DNA of 64,000 nt from Allodiplogaster sudhausi (lineage: Eukaryota > Nematoda > Chromadorea > Rhabditida > Diplogasteridae): NCBI GenBank assembly GCA_945643635.1, contig CALZFC010000030.1:1136501-1200500 (forward strand). Reading direction: 5' to 3'. Of the stretch, positions 23,633 to 35,855 are shown in pieces; position 1 is the stretch's first letter; every line of letters begins with the position of its first letter. The position numbers and the translations under genes are program-made. The notes beneath the pieces were generated by a model. It saw only the letters and a list, made by a program, of their open reading frames with translations. It was not told the DNA's origin and searched no databases.

Positions 23633-25983
23633 TCCAAATAAAACATTTTAATACTTACATATTCTGTTCTTTCGGGTAATTTAAATTGTCTCCCAATCAT
23701 GACTTCAAATTACAGGTTGAAAGTATTATTTTAAATCTACTAACCCAAATCGACATTAAACTCTTGTTGCTTTACTTAACTGTCTCGCCAAAAAATTGTT
23801 TCCTATGCTTCACTGTTGTTCACTGTGCATAATCAAATATCTGCCTATTTATGGGAACGACAGGTTGGTTTCTTGAAAGTATTCGGAAGGTATTCAAAAG
23901 CGCCGTGGTCAAAAACAAATGATGAAATTTTTCACTACTATATTTGTCCAAACCATGTCAGACTTCTTGATAGGAAACTTCTTGATTCTTCTTTATAACA
24001 GATTATTTGTTAAAGCTTTTCTTCCTCCACTATTAATTATTCACGACATCTATCAGTGACAATTAGTGAGTTATAGCAGAAATCAAGCAAGATCGCTTTT
24101 TTTTTTAAATTCCTACTACAGGACAATGCTATCTACCAACAAGAATAACTGGTCCAACACGCTGTCATCAATATCTGCAGAAATTGACAGGAACAACTGT
24201 TGCAAACAAATAGAATAAAAAAATTTCTTATGCTTTCGGATTAAACGCAGGATTAGAGTCATTATTGCAATTTCAGGATTCGTCTAAAATGTAGAAATAA
24301 TCAACAATGGACATATTAAAGTTTGTTCATATTGAAAGCAAATAAAGCTAACAAGTAAGGTTAAGTAAGAAGGATAATGGAATTGATTGAACGGAATAAA
24401 AGGAGAGAGAAAGAATGATAAGTAAGAGCGAAAGATTCGTGATATGCACAATAACGAAGTGGTCAAAAAGAAGTGAATGATGATTCAATGAAGGTGAGAC
24501 AACAGTCGCCTTAATAAAGTGTCCCTTTTCTGAGGCTTAACCTGATGCTACTGACATGAGGCTAAGATTTAGCCTCATGTTTACACTCGAGTTTTCGTGA
24601 TTTCTCTTCTTCTCCATCGTCTCCGAAGGTCAGCTAACAAGTAATATACCACTTTTAGACATTTGTCGAATAGATCATGCTAATCTATAGTTTTGCTTAT
24701 ATTTTCTTATTCTATTAAGCAGTGCAGAGCATTTTATTTGTTTGCATTTTCATGTCTATGTACATGTTCTATATTATATCTTTTCCCTTTCACTCTCTCT
24801 CCCTTGCTGCACTCTGCTCCTTTTGGTGTGTGGCGCCAGCACACTCCTCAAGTGCTGTAGGGGCCTGGCCCACCCCTCGGGAAGTCGCTCCCCCCGCTCT
24901 CTTAACGCCACATGCCAGGAGGTTCAGTGTTGCCAGCCATTCCCTTCACCCCTTCCCCTTTTTTCATTTAGTCTGCACTGATAGCACGACATGGTATTAC
25001 ATTTATTTGAATATGTTGTCACATCTTAAATTGATGTATGAATAAAAAAAAATAAAAAATGCCGTCGTCAATATACCTACATATTCCAGGAAAAGTTTCG
25101 CTTCCACGAACGGAAATTGGATTGTTGATGTTTGCGACGCTCATCTTGTGAAGGCGGACGGAACCGACTGACCAATCTCGAAGATAAATCAAGTAATGCT
25201 TTCATATTAATACGATATTTGCAGAGAGAGAGAGAGAGAGCGAGAGAGAGAAAGAGCGGGATAGATAGAATACAGCGTAATCATGAGCAGCATTCCATAA
25301 CTGCGTCCAATGCTAGTCAAATGTCTTTTTATAGCAATATCTGGTAAATGAGAGGGAATGAGATAGATTGTTGCCCTTTTATCAGAAACAGGTTTACTCG
25401 CTCTCTCTCACATGCACTCCCAATGTCATTCGTTAATCGAGTTCGTCTCTGCTCTCTCATATTTCTGACGGTAAATGGACTTAAATTTTATTTGATTAAT
25501 TCAAATACGAGTGTAATATGTCCATTGTAATGCTGGTTATTTCTAAATGTTAGACCGATGCCGAAACTGAAATAATGACTCTGATCCTGTATTAATTCCT
25601 CTAGTATAAGAAATTTGTTAACTTATATTTAGTTTGAAACAGTTGTTGCTGTCAATTTTTTCCAGACATTTCTTGATGACGATGTGTATTGCTGTCTTAA
25701 AATTTTTATTTAAAAAAGGGCTATGGAAACACGCTAACGTTGTTTGATTTGGAATTTAATTCCCTAATTGCCTACTGTTTGACGTCGTGAACTATTAATA
25801 GTGGAGGCAAAGTGGCCCTACAAATAAACAGATATGTATGTTATCAAAAGCTAAAACATGGTCAGACAGATAAAGTGGTAAGAAATAGCCGTCAGATACG
25901 CACCGGTTCATGCGCCGCCCTTTTGTCATATCTGATTATCTTTCATTATTTGCTGCGTCTATCTTTTAAACTGACCATGATGC
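23633..25983. other. Intergenic stretch after the PLB cluster
   Basis: 23640-23850 is a duplicate of the copy 2 3' flank (19565-19800). A pyrimidine/GC-rich block at 24780-24990 ends in an A-rich tail (25040-25060). It resembles the 3' end of an unidentified retroposed sequence, but no coding motif is visible. (GA)n lies at 25225-25255. No gene supported. Confidence 0.4.
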
Positions 25984-26423
25984 TATGTACAGTGATGTGC
26001 ACCAACAATGGCAGAAATGGGCGCGGCGTGACGCCGCGTGCCAATCAGACCGCATTGAATAAATGGATGAATACGCAACCAAAGGTAATGATCCGGATAT
26101 GTACAGAATCCGCATTTTCTGGCACATCGAGCACACAGACTTTTAAAATGTAATTTTACAACTTTTTTCATTAAAGTTATTAAGAAAATAGTTACCGTAT
26201 TTTGAGTATCGTGAAGCTCACTAGGCACACGAGAAAAGTGACATGCACACAACATGAACTTTGTGAAACTTCTGTTGTCAGGCAAAGATGCTAATTTTTA
26301 TCGGGTTCTTTACTTTATGAGCATTCTTTGTTTGTTAACTTTAGATGACAAACTATGGCTTATTCTGCATCCATTTATCCTTGTTAGCGCTACTTCTTCT
26401 AAAATTAGCGGCTAATCAGTCCA

Positions 26424-27112
26424 TTAAAGATTGTGCCTTGATATGATTAGAATAGTTTTGACAGTAGATGCTTGCTCTTGATTGAAGTGGAGTATATCTT
26501 GCAGAATGTCCGAATTAGCGGCCGATTCTCGACCGATCTTACGACTTGGTTGATCGAATGACCATGGCAAGATGGCGCCAGGCTTGATTTCTTCCGCATG
26601 GTCAGCGTTCTTCTTCAACTTTTATTCTATTCTGCGATTCGATAAGTGTGTTGATGGTGACCATTTTAGGCTATCCATTTGCTCCTTGGTTGTTTCTTTC
26701 GCCTCATTATTCATTCAAGACATTTTCGTTCATTGGAATAGTTAATGAAGTAGGTTTGAGCTGGTTACCTGGAGAAAGTCATGCCCAACAACAACTCTTT
26801 TTCTGTTTTATTTGGAATTGAATATCGTTATTTCATTGGGGTGAAGAATTCCAGTGCCTGCCTGGATTTTCGCATATCGCGAAGCATGGAGAAGCGGATC
26901 CTGGCCTGCCCCACCGCTTCATCAATCAATACGGTGACCGCCTTCTCGAGTTCTTTGCTGAACAGGTTCAAGATTTTCGAATCATTGGTAGTAGTATATC
27001 CGGCTGATAATTTAATTCCTTCCTTGCTTTCACTATTCCTTACTAGTCTGACCAAAATTCCTACTTTATTCTTGAATTTTAGTTTAAAACACACGCCAAA
27101 GACTTTTGCCAT
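26424..27112 (-). other. Possible minus-strand gene remnant inside the 4.3 kb element
   Basis: Two coding-like segments. 26828-27112 reads FKNKVGILVRLVRNSESKEG...KELEKAVTVLIDEAVGQARI with an amphipathic, lysine/glutamate-rich character. 26424-26620 reads NADHAEEIKPGAILPWSFDQ...SDILQDILHFNQEQASTVK. The second has a degraded inverted counterpart at 29620-29800 (plus strand). I do not recognise a family. It may be a transposase remnant or a captured host gene. Splice sites between the parts are not clear. Confidence 0.3.
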
Positions 27113-27288
27113 ATTACAATTACAGTTTTTGCTGATGTGCAGGTCTGCCGGCTTTATGTGTATGGTGCCTCAGAAGCAGTGCTTCTAAATATAATTTAGT
27201 GAAATAGGAATTCTCGTGATACGCTGCTTGTTTGTAGTCATTTCCTTAGCTTTTGTTGTTGGTGGTCGATCTATAATGACTAATCAGG

Positions 27289-27725
27289 GTATTTCACAGG
27301 CTTGAGCCACGGTTAAGCCGACGGGAATCCGCACTGCGAGCAAGGTGAAGTCGTGAACTGCGATGGAACGACAAGGGCTTCAAGAAGGCTCATCTCGGCA
27401 TGCGCTGGAAGGCCAATCCCTTTAGAGGCGCGTCGCACGCCAAGGGAATCGCTCTCGAGAAGGTGTACGTGCATTCGCCTTGTTTTTTTTTAATGATTTT
27501 TTTCCTTAAGACAAGCTTTTGTTGATGGTTATTTTTGCCCTTTAAGCAATGATCTCTGCTATAATTCAATCGCTTTAAGAATTGTTTATAAAGATAATAT
27601 TGCATTGTAAAGAAAAATCTAAGTAGATATCACTGATTTTTTTTTCTTCTTCAGCGGAGTCGAGGCTAATGGTATGCCGCCAATGCCATCCGTAAGTGCG
27701 TTCTGTACAGCTCATCAATGGTTCG
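27289..27725 (+). pseudogene. rps-23: Ribosomal protein S23 (uS12) pseudogene, copy i
   Basis: The family sequence is plain: [13 protein letters not shown], then after a slip [20 protein letters not shown] and [15 protein letters not shown], then an intron from 27465, then GVEA and NAIRKCV at about 27655-27710. Lesions: the start codon position is ACG rather than ATG. A stop follows KVKS. The frame shifts before RWNDK, and a small indel after GVEA breaks the N-A-I-R-K-C-V frame. The remaining exons are absent. The intron position (inside the Val after LEK) is the one used by copy ii, so this is a DNA-level duplicate, not a retrocopy. Confidence 0.9.
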
Positions 27726-27986
27726 TATATATTTTTTTATTCCATATCGTTTTTTAAGAGCTTGCCTGCTTGGTCTTATATGAAATGGTATACTACTTAT
27801 TCCTTAATATTCTGACCATTGTTCGTTAGCTTTATTCTAGTATTTTAGTTTTCTTAAGACTTAGTTTTCTTGCCATATTCCAATAACATTTTTTGCTGAT
27901 GTGAAGGTCGATAGGCATTTCCTTTGCTTTTCTTATTGCTTTTGTGTGTGGTAGTCGATCTTGATGACCAATCAGGGTATTTCGCA

Positions 27987-29502
27987 GGCTTGAACCATGG
28001 GAAGCCGGTGAGAATCCGCACCGCGCGCAAGCTGAAGATCCATGGTCTGGAGCAATGGAACGACAATGGCAACAAGAAGGCGCATCTCGGCTGGAAGGCC
28101 AACCCCTTCAGAGGCGCATCGCACGCCAAGGGAATCGACCTCGAGAAGGTGTACGTGCTTTCCGGCGTTCTTTCTTTCTTTTCGTTTTATTTTTGAAACT
28201 GAACTTTTAATGCTGTTATTTTTGCACTGTTACTTATGGTATTCCAATTAGATTGGAATACTTGCATAATTCAGTTGGTTTTTATGGTGTTTTTATAAAG
28301 AATATATTGCATTGTCAACAAAAATCAAATGAAATATCGTGGATTTTTTTCACTTTTTCTTCAGCGGAGTCGAGAGTCTAAGAGCAACCGAACTCGGCCA
28401 TCGCAACTGCGTCGGTGTCCAGCTGATCAAGAACGGCAAGAAGATCACCGCTTTCGTCCCAACTAAGGTTGCCTCAACTTCATCGAGGTGCGGAAGAAAT
28501 TCTATCAAAAGCTTGTTGAATGGGCTCGCCTTCCTTTCTTTTTGTCCTTATTCAGAAATTTCTAGAACGCAGTTATAACATTCTCATCTTGCGAAGAACC
28601 GTTTTGATTCCTATCTTATTTGTGCGGCAATGGTATTTAGTGGGAAGAATCGTGTGGAGTTTCTCCGTGTTTTTAAATCCTTATTTTTTCTGCTCCGGTT
28701 CTGCTAATACAATTGGCTGGTAAGCTAATTAAAGAGTAGACCTTTGTAAAGAATAGACGTTGTTCTTTATGTTGACCTTTGGTGATATAATATTAGGAAA
28801 AGCTGTCCACAGGCTCGAGCGTTTTTTCCTAAGCTGTAAAAAGCCGCATATTTTGCTCTTAAATCACCAATAACCATTATTGAGCACTGTGCATTTTATT
28901 CTTCATTTCAAATGAATTTTAGTAAGAAGCCACACTTCCTTGGCACTCCCGATCTTAGTATTTTAATTTTACGTTCTTTCCCATAACCCGCACATCTTTT
29001 AACTTGCATGCGTGCAAAGGGCCGACCAATAATGTGTGGCCGTTCTGCTAGCATACGGGTGTATTCCTATCTTTTTGAGCTGGCAAGAATTTGTGATATG
29101 AACAAGAGACAAGTTCTGTTTGTGCTGCAGTAACAAATGATTATGATGGAGTCTGTAGGGCTATACAGTATCTATCGGTTTGCGAGATTCTGAGTATACT
29201 GTGACTTTCTTCTTGAGCTATATTTTTTGCTTTAATCGAAAAATCGAAGGAAACAACATTTTTTGCTTTAAACAAAGCATTTTTCTTCCACTAAACAATT
29301 TTCTTCTTTTTAGGAGAACGACGAGTTGCTCGTGGCTGGATTCGGTCGCAAGGGCCACGCTGTCGGAGATATTCCCGGCGTTCACTTCAAGATCTTCAAG
29401 GTCGCCAACACGTCCCTCATCGCCCTCTTCAAGGGCAAGAAGGAGAGACCGCGTATTTTGAGCTCCCGACCTCCCGACTGCCCTCATCTCTCAATCTAGC
29501 AC
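27987..29502 (+). pseudogene. rps-23: Ribosomal protein S23 (uS12) pseudogene, copy ii
   Basis: A cytosolic 40S decoding-centre protein in functional form. Exon 1 (27987-28149) starts ATGGGAAGCC, with one base missing after the first codons. It then reads [20 protein letters not shown] and [20 protein letters not shown], with the usual QRWNDK and GTRW residues lost. Exon 2 (28365-28486) holds GVES...CVGVQLIKNGKKITAFVP, but a one-base loss shifts GCLNFIE out of frame. Exon 3 (29313-29499) reads [20 protein letters not shown] and [20 protein letters not shown] to KKERPR. There the normal stop is displaced and 14 extra residues are added. Because the protein is nearly invariant in eukaryotes, these changes mean it is not functional. 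Introns are retained. Confidence 0.9.
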
Positions 29503-30412
29503 CGTTTTTGTTATACCATTGTTATGAAGTAACATTTATAAATGTTGTTGCATCTAGTTGTACGAAGCAATTAGGCTATAATCTTCAGCATCAACACATA
29601 TCAGGTCTTGAAAGAGAACAAATGCTTTAAAAAGCTGACCATGCCTGACCTAAGCAAGCCCGCGCCCTCTTCCGATGGCCTGGCGGTCAATCTCAGTAAA
29701 ATCGGTCGAAAATCGTACGCACCTTCTGTATTCTGCAAGATACCGCCTCTTCAATCAACAAGAAGAATCAAGGCCAACACGTATGCGAAATATATTAAGG
29801 TACACTGTAACATGGACCGATATCTCGGTTGTTTTTGAACAAGAAGTGTCAACGACGACATAGGAATGCAGAATAAGCTATACTTCGCCATCCAAAGTTG
29901 ATATGCACCGTGAAACAATCAAAGTATGCTCAACTAGTAAGGAAGGCGGCGAAAATACGAAACTTTGTCGTGCAAACCTAAATGCAGAATGTGTCCTATT
30001 TCATGTGTGCTTTTCTGTCGTGTGCCTAGTGAGCTTCACGATACTCAAAATACGGTAATTATTTTCTTAATGACTTTAATGAAAAAAGTTGTAAAATTAC
30101 ATTTTAAAAGTCTATGTGCTCGATGTGCCAGAAAATGCGGATTCTGTACATATCCGGATCATTACATTTGGTTGCGTATTCATCCATTTATTCAATGCGG
30201 TCTGATTGGCACGCGGCGTCACGCCGCGCCCATTTCTGCCATTGTTGATGCACATCACTGTATGTATTTCCTGTTCAGATGATCATCTTTCTTCAATAAT
30301 TTTTATCTTTTCATCTTCTTCAAAAACTCTCTCCCTCTCATCTCCCTACCTCCCTCTCTCTCCACTTTCGCTCTCTCTCTCTCGTTTTCTCTCTCTCTCG
30401 TTCTCTCTCTCA

Positions 30413-30457
<45 letters not shown>

Positions 30458-30484
30458 GCTTTACCCTATTGTATCCCTCACCAG

Positions 30485-31034
30485 CGCTGCAACTCGTGAT
30501 CACTCGGGCTCTTCGTTGCGCCTCTTTTCCAAGCTGGAATGTCGTGGAATATCGCATTATACTCATGTCCTTTATCGGCCATAAATAGAAATAGATAGCC
30601 ACGTGTTCAGTTTAATTATTATTTTTTTGCTCGCATTGTATGTCTAGTCAGTCTTCACTTGATTGCTCTTTGCGAGCGGTTGACTCCCCGTCATTTTTGG
30701 TCTCTTTAAGGTGCTAAATCGTGTTTAGTGAAGATTCTTCCACGTTCCTTCTCACTTCTCAAGCTCTCTCCAGTCTCGTGGCCAAGAATCTCTGGCAATT
30801 CGTAGACACCGCGGAGGAGCTCGAGTGTCCTGATAAGGTCGTCGGAAGTATCCGATTTAATTTAAGAGGATTAAAATAAAGTAAACAAGCATTAAAACTG
30901 ACGAAAATTGTTATTTCTTCCTGTTATTTTCAGACTACTTATTTTTATATTCATATTGAGAAATAAAATAATAAGGGTATTCAAGGATTGCCCGTTCATT
31001 CGCACAGCAACGAACAGCGAGGCTTGCATCTGAT
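30485..31034 (+). pseudogene. Phospholipase B relic
   Basis: A fragment like the anchor exon at 30485-30535 (GGGCTCTTCGTTGCGCCTCT, then TTCCAAGCTGG) is followed by SLVAKNLW joined directly to QFVDTAEELECPDK (30773-30836). The LLSPVGSAGKRATN stretch is missing. The last exon, DCPFIRTATNSEACI, ends with a stop at 31034. All other exons are gone. Confidence 0.8.
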
Positions 31035-31513
31035 AAGAAATTGGGGGAAAAAGTTTCAATCAGTTTTTCATCTTCTCTTCTGTTGTAGTTGTGCACATTC
31101 TTGATATTTCGTTCCCATCCTTGAAAATCTTTATTCTTTAGGTAACAAATGTCTAAAATTGATGGTCTGTTTGTTTTTCTTCTGATAAAACTTGTTTATT
31201 TCCATTATTGCCTGTATTTCGAATGTTTTTCCTCCGACAGGTTTCTTGAACGCATTTCACAAAGAATACTTTCCGCTTCAAGATTGCTATTCTTTATTTT
31301 CTAGGAACACAAATTGCACAAAGACAGAAGTACAAAAGCTACAAAAGAACTTTCGCATAAACTGGACAACAGTGAAATATTGTTTACCTTTGCTTGAATG
31401 CGTTCCTTGTTTAAAAAAAAATATGCCTGTTACTTGTATGTAGTTTGGAATACTCCGTATAGTCCCATTTCGTAAAATTTCGGAGCTCAAAAATTTGATT
31501 TTTGGTCTCCGAA

Positions 31514-31544
<31 letters not shown>

Positions 31545-31553
<9 letters not shown>

Positions 31554-31596
31554 CACGCCAGAGATTCTTGGCCACGAGACTGGAGAGAGAGGGAGG
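31545..31596 (-). pseudogene. Inverted fragment of a PLB exon
   Basis: Read on the minus strand, CAGTCTCGTGGCCAAGAATC, then TCTGGCGTGCCC, matches the start of the PLB exon SLVAKNLWRA including its CT-rich acceptor tract. It lies in opposite orientation to the other PLB sequences and is truncated by a (GA)n run. Confidence 0.7.
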
Positions 31597-32788
31597 GTGA
31601 GATAACAGTTAGATAGACAGAAGTAGAGAGAGTATAAAAAGATAAATAAAGAAATAGAGTGAGAACGATTGAAATGGTTTGAGAGGAAAGTTGATAGAGA
31701 AGCCTTTGGTCGAGTTGCAAAAATTTGCGAATATTTTTTTCTGTGTTTTAATAATTCATCTAACATAAATTCGTAGATAGTAATTCTCACATCGCATAGA
31801 ATGCTGCACGAATCCTTTGTTGGCTCTCTTGACGTCTTTTCTGCTCACCATCAGAGTCATCTACTAATATTTTATAACCTCATTACCATGCCAGGATTAG
31901 ATGAGGGCTACGATGACGTCAAAGTTCCTTAGGACAACAATCAAAGTTCCTTAGGACAACGTCAAAGTTCAACAATGCAAAGTATGCAAAGGAAAGTATA
32001 CCGACTCATTGTTACATTTTGACTATACGTACATACATTGCTGTATGCTTGTGACACATCAATGAAAATAGCGTCGTTGTGAATAAGAGAGAGATGGAGC
32101 GTGAGAGCGATAGAGCAAAAGACCCAGAGACGAACACAGAGAAGAAGAAAGAATTGGAGCAAGCAAAGGGAGAGAATATGGGAAGAGAAAAACCGAGAAG
32201 CTATGATAATGAGCAACGCCCATTTCCTTCACCATTTGATGTTTAAGAATGGATAAAGATGAAGATAATCGAAGCTTCCCTGCTTCTTTATTATAATAAT
32301 TAATTTATTACACTATTTAATATATGATGCGACCACACATGATATAGTAGAAACCGCGAGACCACGAGAAAATCCTTGTAATTCGAAAGAGAGAGAGAGA
32401 GAGAATGAGAGATAATTGACTACAAAAGACTATTGAATTAGAAATTAAGAGAAATTGGGGGAAGGAGGGGGAATAGGGGATGACTACCGCCGTCAACTCT
32501 CTGCTCCAGGGGGTGCCAAGCCCTGGCTTCGTCTTGCCAGCAAAGACAGAATCAGTGGGAGCGGACTGATTTAAGTATGCACTTGAGGAGAGAGTGCATG
32601 GGCGGAGCGAAGACGGGGCAGCCATATGGAGGAGAATAGGGGGACTGTCTTTCTTCATTCATTTCCATGATATTACTCCGAATTGCATCTCACATCGGTT
32701 TACACAGAGTATGACAACTGTAAAGGGCGGATGTTAAACAGTTTGTTACACAGTACTTTACATCAATTTTTAAGAAATTGTTTCACTA

Positions 32789-34284
32789 TTATATATAAAT
32801 CGAAGCATGCTCACGCTTAAGCACCTTGGCAGGCTCCGGCTTTTCAGTTGGATTCGACTCCTTGGCAGGCTCCGGCTTTTCAGTTGGATTCGACTCCTTG
32901 GCAGGCTCCGGCTTTTCAGTTGGATTCGATTCCTTGGCAGGCTCCGGCTTTTCAGTTGGATTCGATTCCTTGGCAGGCTCCGGCTTTTCAGTTGGATTCG
33001 ACTCCTCGGCAGGCTCCGGCTTTTCAGTTGGCTTCGACTCCTTGGCAGGCTCCGGCTTTTCAGTTGGATTCGACTCCTTGGCAGGCTCCGGCTTTTCAGT
33101 TGGATTCGACTCCTTGGCAGGCTCCGGCTTTTCAGTTGGATTCGACTCCTTGGCAGGCTCCGGCTTTTCAGTTGGATTCGACTCCCTGTCAGGCTCCGGC
33201 TTTTCAGTTGGATTCGACTCCTCGGCAGGCTCCGGCTTTTCAGTTGGCTTAGACTCCTTGGCATGCTCCGGCTTTACAGTTGGATTCGACTCCTTGGCAG
33301 GCTCCGGCTTTTCAGTTGGATTCGACTCCTTGGCAGGCTCCGGCTTTTCAGTTGGATTCGACTCCTTGGCGGGCTCCGGCTTTTCAGTTGGATTCGACTC
33401 CTTGGCAGGCTCCGGCTTTTCAGTTGGATTCGACTCCTTGGCAGGCTCCATCTTTTCAGTTGGATTCGACTCCTTTACTGGCTCCGGCTTTTCAGTTGGA
33501 TTCGACTCCGTGGCTGGTTCCGGCTTTTCAGTTGGATTCGACTCCTTTACTGGCTCCGGCTTTTCAGTTGGATTCGACTCCTTTACTGGCTCCGGTTTTT
33601 CAGTTGGATTCGACTCCGTGGCTGGTTCCGGTTTTTCAGTTGGATTCGACTTCTTGGCAAACTCCGGCTTTTCAGTTGGATTCGACTCCTTGGCAGGCTC
33701 CGGCTTTTCAGTTGGATTCGACTCCTTGGCAAGCTCCGGCTTTTCAGTTGGATTCGACTCCTCGGCAGGCTCCGGCTTTTCAGTTGGATTCGACTCCTTA
33801 TCTGGTTCACGCTCAACAATTGTCGTCAACTTTTCGCCTTCTTCTTCTGGCTTCTTGGGGGCGCTAGTCACTAGTTCTTCCTGCACTATCGGTGGTGGGC
33901 TCAGCACGAGTGGAGCACATGCCTGTCGTATAGTCAATAAGATGCTTTGCAAAAACATTTAATATCTCAAGCTTAACCAAATCAAATAATTCACTTAATT
34001 TTTTTTTATCAACAGAAATTTGAAATCTTTATTCATATCCCCAGAGTTGTCGAAGAAATTAATCTTAGTTGTTCATGTATTTCTATTGAAATTGAAAAAA
34101 TAGATATTTTTGTTACGACTGTCTTCTTATTCCGGAAAACAATTTATCTAATTGTAAAATAACGGGAGAAAATAATTATTTTTCGATACTCTCACAGTGC
34201 AAAGACATGGCATTTGCTGCGAACCTGTATTATGGTGCCTGTGAAGAGGAGAAGAGCCGCAACTTTCACAAGCATCCTCCTCAT
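32789..34284 (-). CDS. Secreted 12-residue-repeat protein (397 residues)
   Basis: Two exons, joined in phase 0. Exon 1 (34225-34284) encodes a signal peptide, MRRMLVKVAALLLFTGTIIQ. Exon 2 (33922-32789) begins ACAPLVLSPPPIVQEEL, followed by APKKPEEEGEKLTTIVEREP. Then come 27 tandem copies of ESNPTEKPEPAK with few substitutions (32825-33796), and a short tail VLKREHASIYI. The product is a highly charged, Pro-rich, presumably unstructured secreted or cuticle/surface protein. Exon 1/2 structure and the ACAP start resemble the nearby SSP family, and 60890-61020 carries a similar ATIVE/PTEKPE-like segment, so a common origin is likely. I do not know a function. The upstream in-frame ATGs (to 34407) seem to be 5' flank. 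The first ATG giving a proper signal peptide was chosen. Confidence 0.75.
32825..33796 (-). repeat. 27-unit, 36-bp tandem repeat array in a coding exon
   Basis: The unit length is 36 bp, an exact multiple of three, with no in-frame stop in several frames of either strand. The array is therefore open in both directions (antisense open frames of over 350 codons result). Variant units (A/V/T/F/H/D at the tenth to twelfth residues; NPT to KPT) occur in runs, suggesting block duplications. Confidence 0.95.
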
Positions 34285-35313
34285 GCTGTTGTGGAATTGT
34301 GATGACGATTTGGAATATTTCACTGAAGCGATTCCGTTCATTTTATAAACGTCTCTTCTATTGATGACTCTCACCATCAGCATTTCAATAATTCGGCAGA
34401 ATTTCACTTCTTCTTCAAAGAGGATCTAGCGAGAAACAATGGAAGGCCATGACGAAGCACAGCCGTGTGGGGGGGGGGCATGCCTTCACTCCACATGCGT
34501 TGTATTCTATACAGAATCATTCAATATATGTAGTATGTACATACGAACATTTGTATGTATGTACATACATACATACAAATGTACTTAGTACGTGCTTGTT
34601 TAGCTTCATCCAAATACATATTTATATGTATGTATGTAAGTATGCACATCAGCCCGGTCGTATTTCATTTTTAAAGTTAATTTCCTTGCCTAAAAAACAT
34701 TCTAGCCTGAATTATAAATTTATAATTGTATACGGCAGATCCGTCAATTTTGACATCGTTCTGCAACGTCGGGTTCTTACAATCGGAGAGCGAAGAGGCT
34801 GAGAATGAGCATGGCTGTGCTCTTTCTATAAATGCATGGATGGGAGAGAGGAGAGCGACGCCTCTCTGTAAAAATTTATTCATTTTGGAATTCTTGTACA
34901 ATGGAATATTGGAAATGTTGTGCGCGAGAGAGGAAAGAGACAGAGAGAGAAGGAAGAGAGAAAGAGAGAAGAGAGAGAGAGACAAGAGAAGAGGAGGAAG
35001 AAAGCTATAGCGGGAACGAAAGAACGTGGATGTTTGTATGGATGTTTGCTTGAAGTGATGTCTCCCTCATTTATCTAATCACTTTCATGCCTTGCTTCTC
35101 TCTCACCATCAGATTCAGAAATGTTAACAAAAACTTTTCGTCTCCAATCTTCTTGAAAATGACTGGACAGTCATAAAATTAGCAAATTTTATTCCCAACA
35201 CCGATTAACCATAAGCAATAATTGCAGACCGTTGAATACAATTCTTAAGAAAATGAAATAAAGGCAGAAAATATACGATGCAGTGAATTGGTCGGCTTAA
35301 AATATTCTTTTAG
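34285..35313. other. 5' flank of the repeat-protein gene; no gene seen
   Basis: Contains a TATGTACATACATAC-type microsatellite (34525-34640), a G run at 34470-34480 and (GA)n at 34925-35000. The 34445-35010 open frames lack coding features. Confidence 0.4.
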
Positions 35314-35821
35314 CTAGTGAAGTGTCACTCCCTCGTCATTGCCACACTGGACTTGCGCACTTGTCACCTGGACAGTTGAAGGATTAGAAACACCAGTGGC
35401 AACGTGTCGGTGAGATTATATACTTTTTATGTACATACATAACTAATTGGCTAATATTAAATAGCCAAGAAATGCCTGAGATATATCGCCAGAGGAGGTA
35501 CACTTATTATTATTTGATTAGGAAATAAAATTGACGCACCTCGGAAAGGTAGCTGACGGCAGCCTGCGCCAGCTTCGTGATCTTGCCGCACTTGCTCAGC
35601 GAGTTTTCGATGCTGGAAAAGTTCGTTAAGCTCTCCAATAGAGCAAAAAGGAACATTATAAAATTAAATCATTAAAATTTTTTTTTAAATATGCCTGATT
35701 TTCGCTGCGAATTTGCCGTCGACTTCGACGGCCTCACGTGAAACGGCGGCAGACTCGAAGGCATCGCCACTAATGCCACTCTTAGCGGCCAGCGCCTTTG
35801 CCTGAATTCTCTCTCTCTCTC

Positions 35822-35855
<34 letters not shown>

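Larger units (their letters stand above)
25990..30260. mobile_element. 4.3 kb element with long inverted termini and captured ribosomal pseudogenes
   Basis: The ends are inverted copies starting CAGTGATGTGCA(C/T)CAACAA. They match almost base for base for ~260 bp (25990-26250 and 29995-30260), and more weakly at 26424-26620 against 29610-29800. Both ends contain the perfect palindrome CGCGGCGTGACGCCGCG or its complement. TATGTA directly precedes the left end (25984-25989) and follows the right end (30261-30266), a possible target duplication. CAG...CTG ends resemble hAT-type elements, but their usual duplication is 8 bp. Inside are a minus-strand coding-like region (26424-27112) and two ribosomal-protein pseudogenes. 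No transposase motif was recognised. Confidence 0.65.
30261..32788. other. Intergenic stretch with PLB relics and CT tracts
   Basis: Contains (CT)n at 30330-30460, the PLB relics listed separately, and a short perfect inverted repeat ATTTCGGAG/CTCCGAAAT around 31478-31515. No intact gene. The 32317-32658 minus-strand open frame has no recognisable features. Confidence 0.4.

Noticed and set aside
24780..24990. Small coding gene in the GC/CT-rich block
   Set aside because: No splice structure or recognisable motif. The A-rich tail suggests a retroposed fragment, but identity could not be established.
27987..29502. Functional rps-23 gene with a C-terminal extension
   Set aside because: Deletions in the near-invariant QRWNDK...GTRW region, a frameshift before GCLNFIE and a displaced stop are not compatible with a working uS12.
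32807..33962. Long plus-strand open frames (355-378 codons) rich in GSGFSVGFDSLA or LRLFSWIRLLGR
   Set aside because: They are antisense shadows of the 36-bp repeat. Only the minus strand supplies a signal-peptide exon, a phase-matched splice and a non-repeat head and tail.
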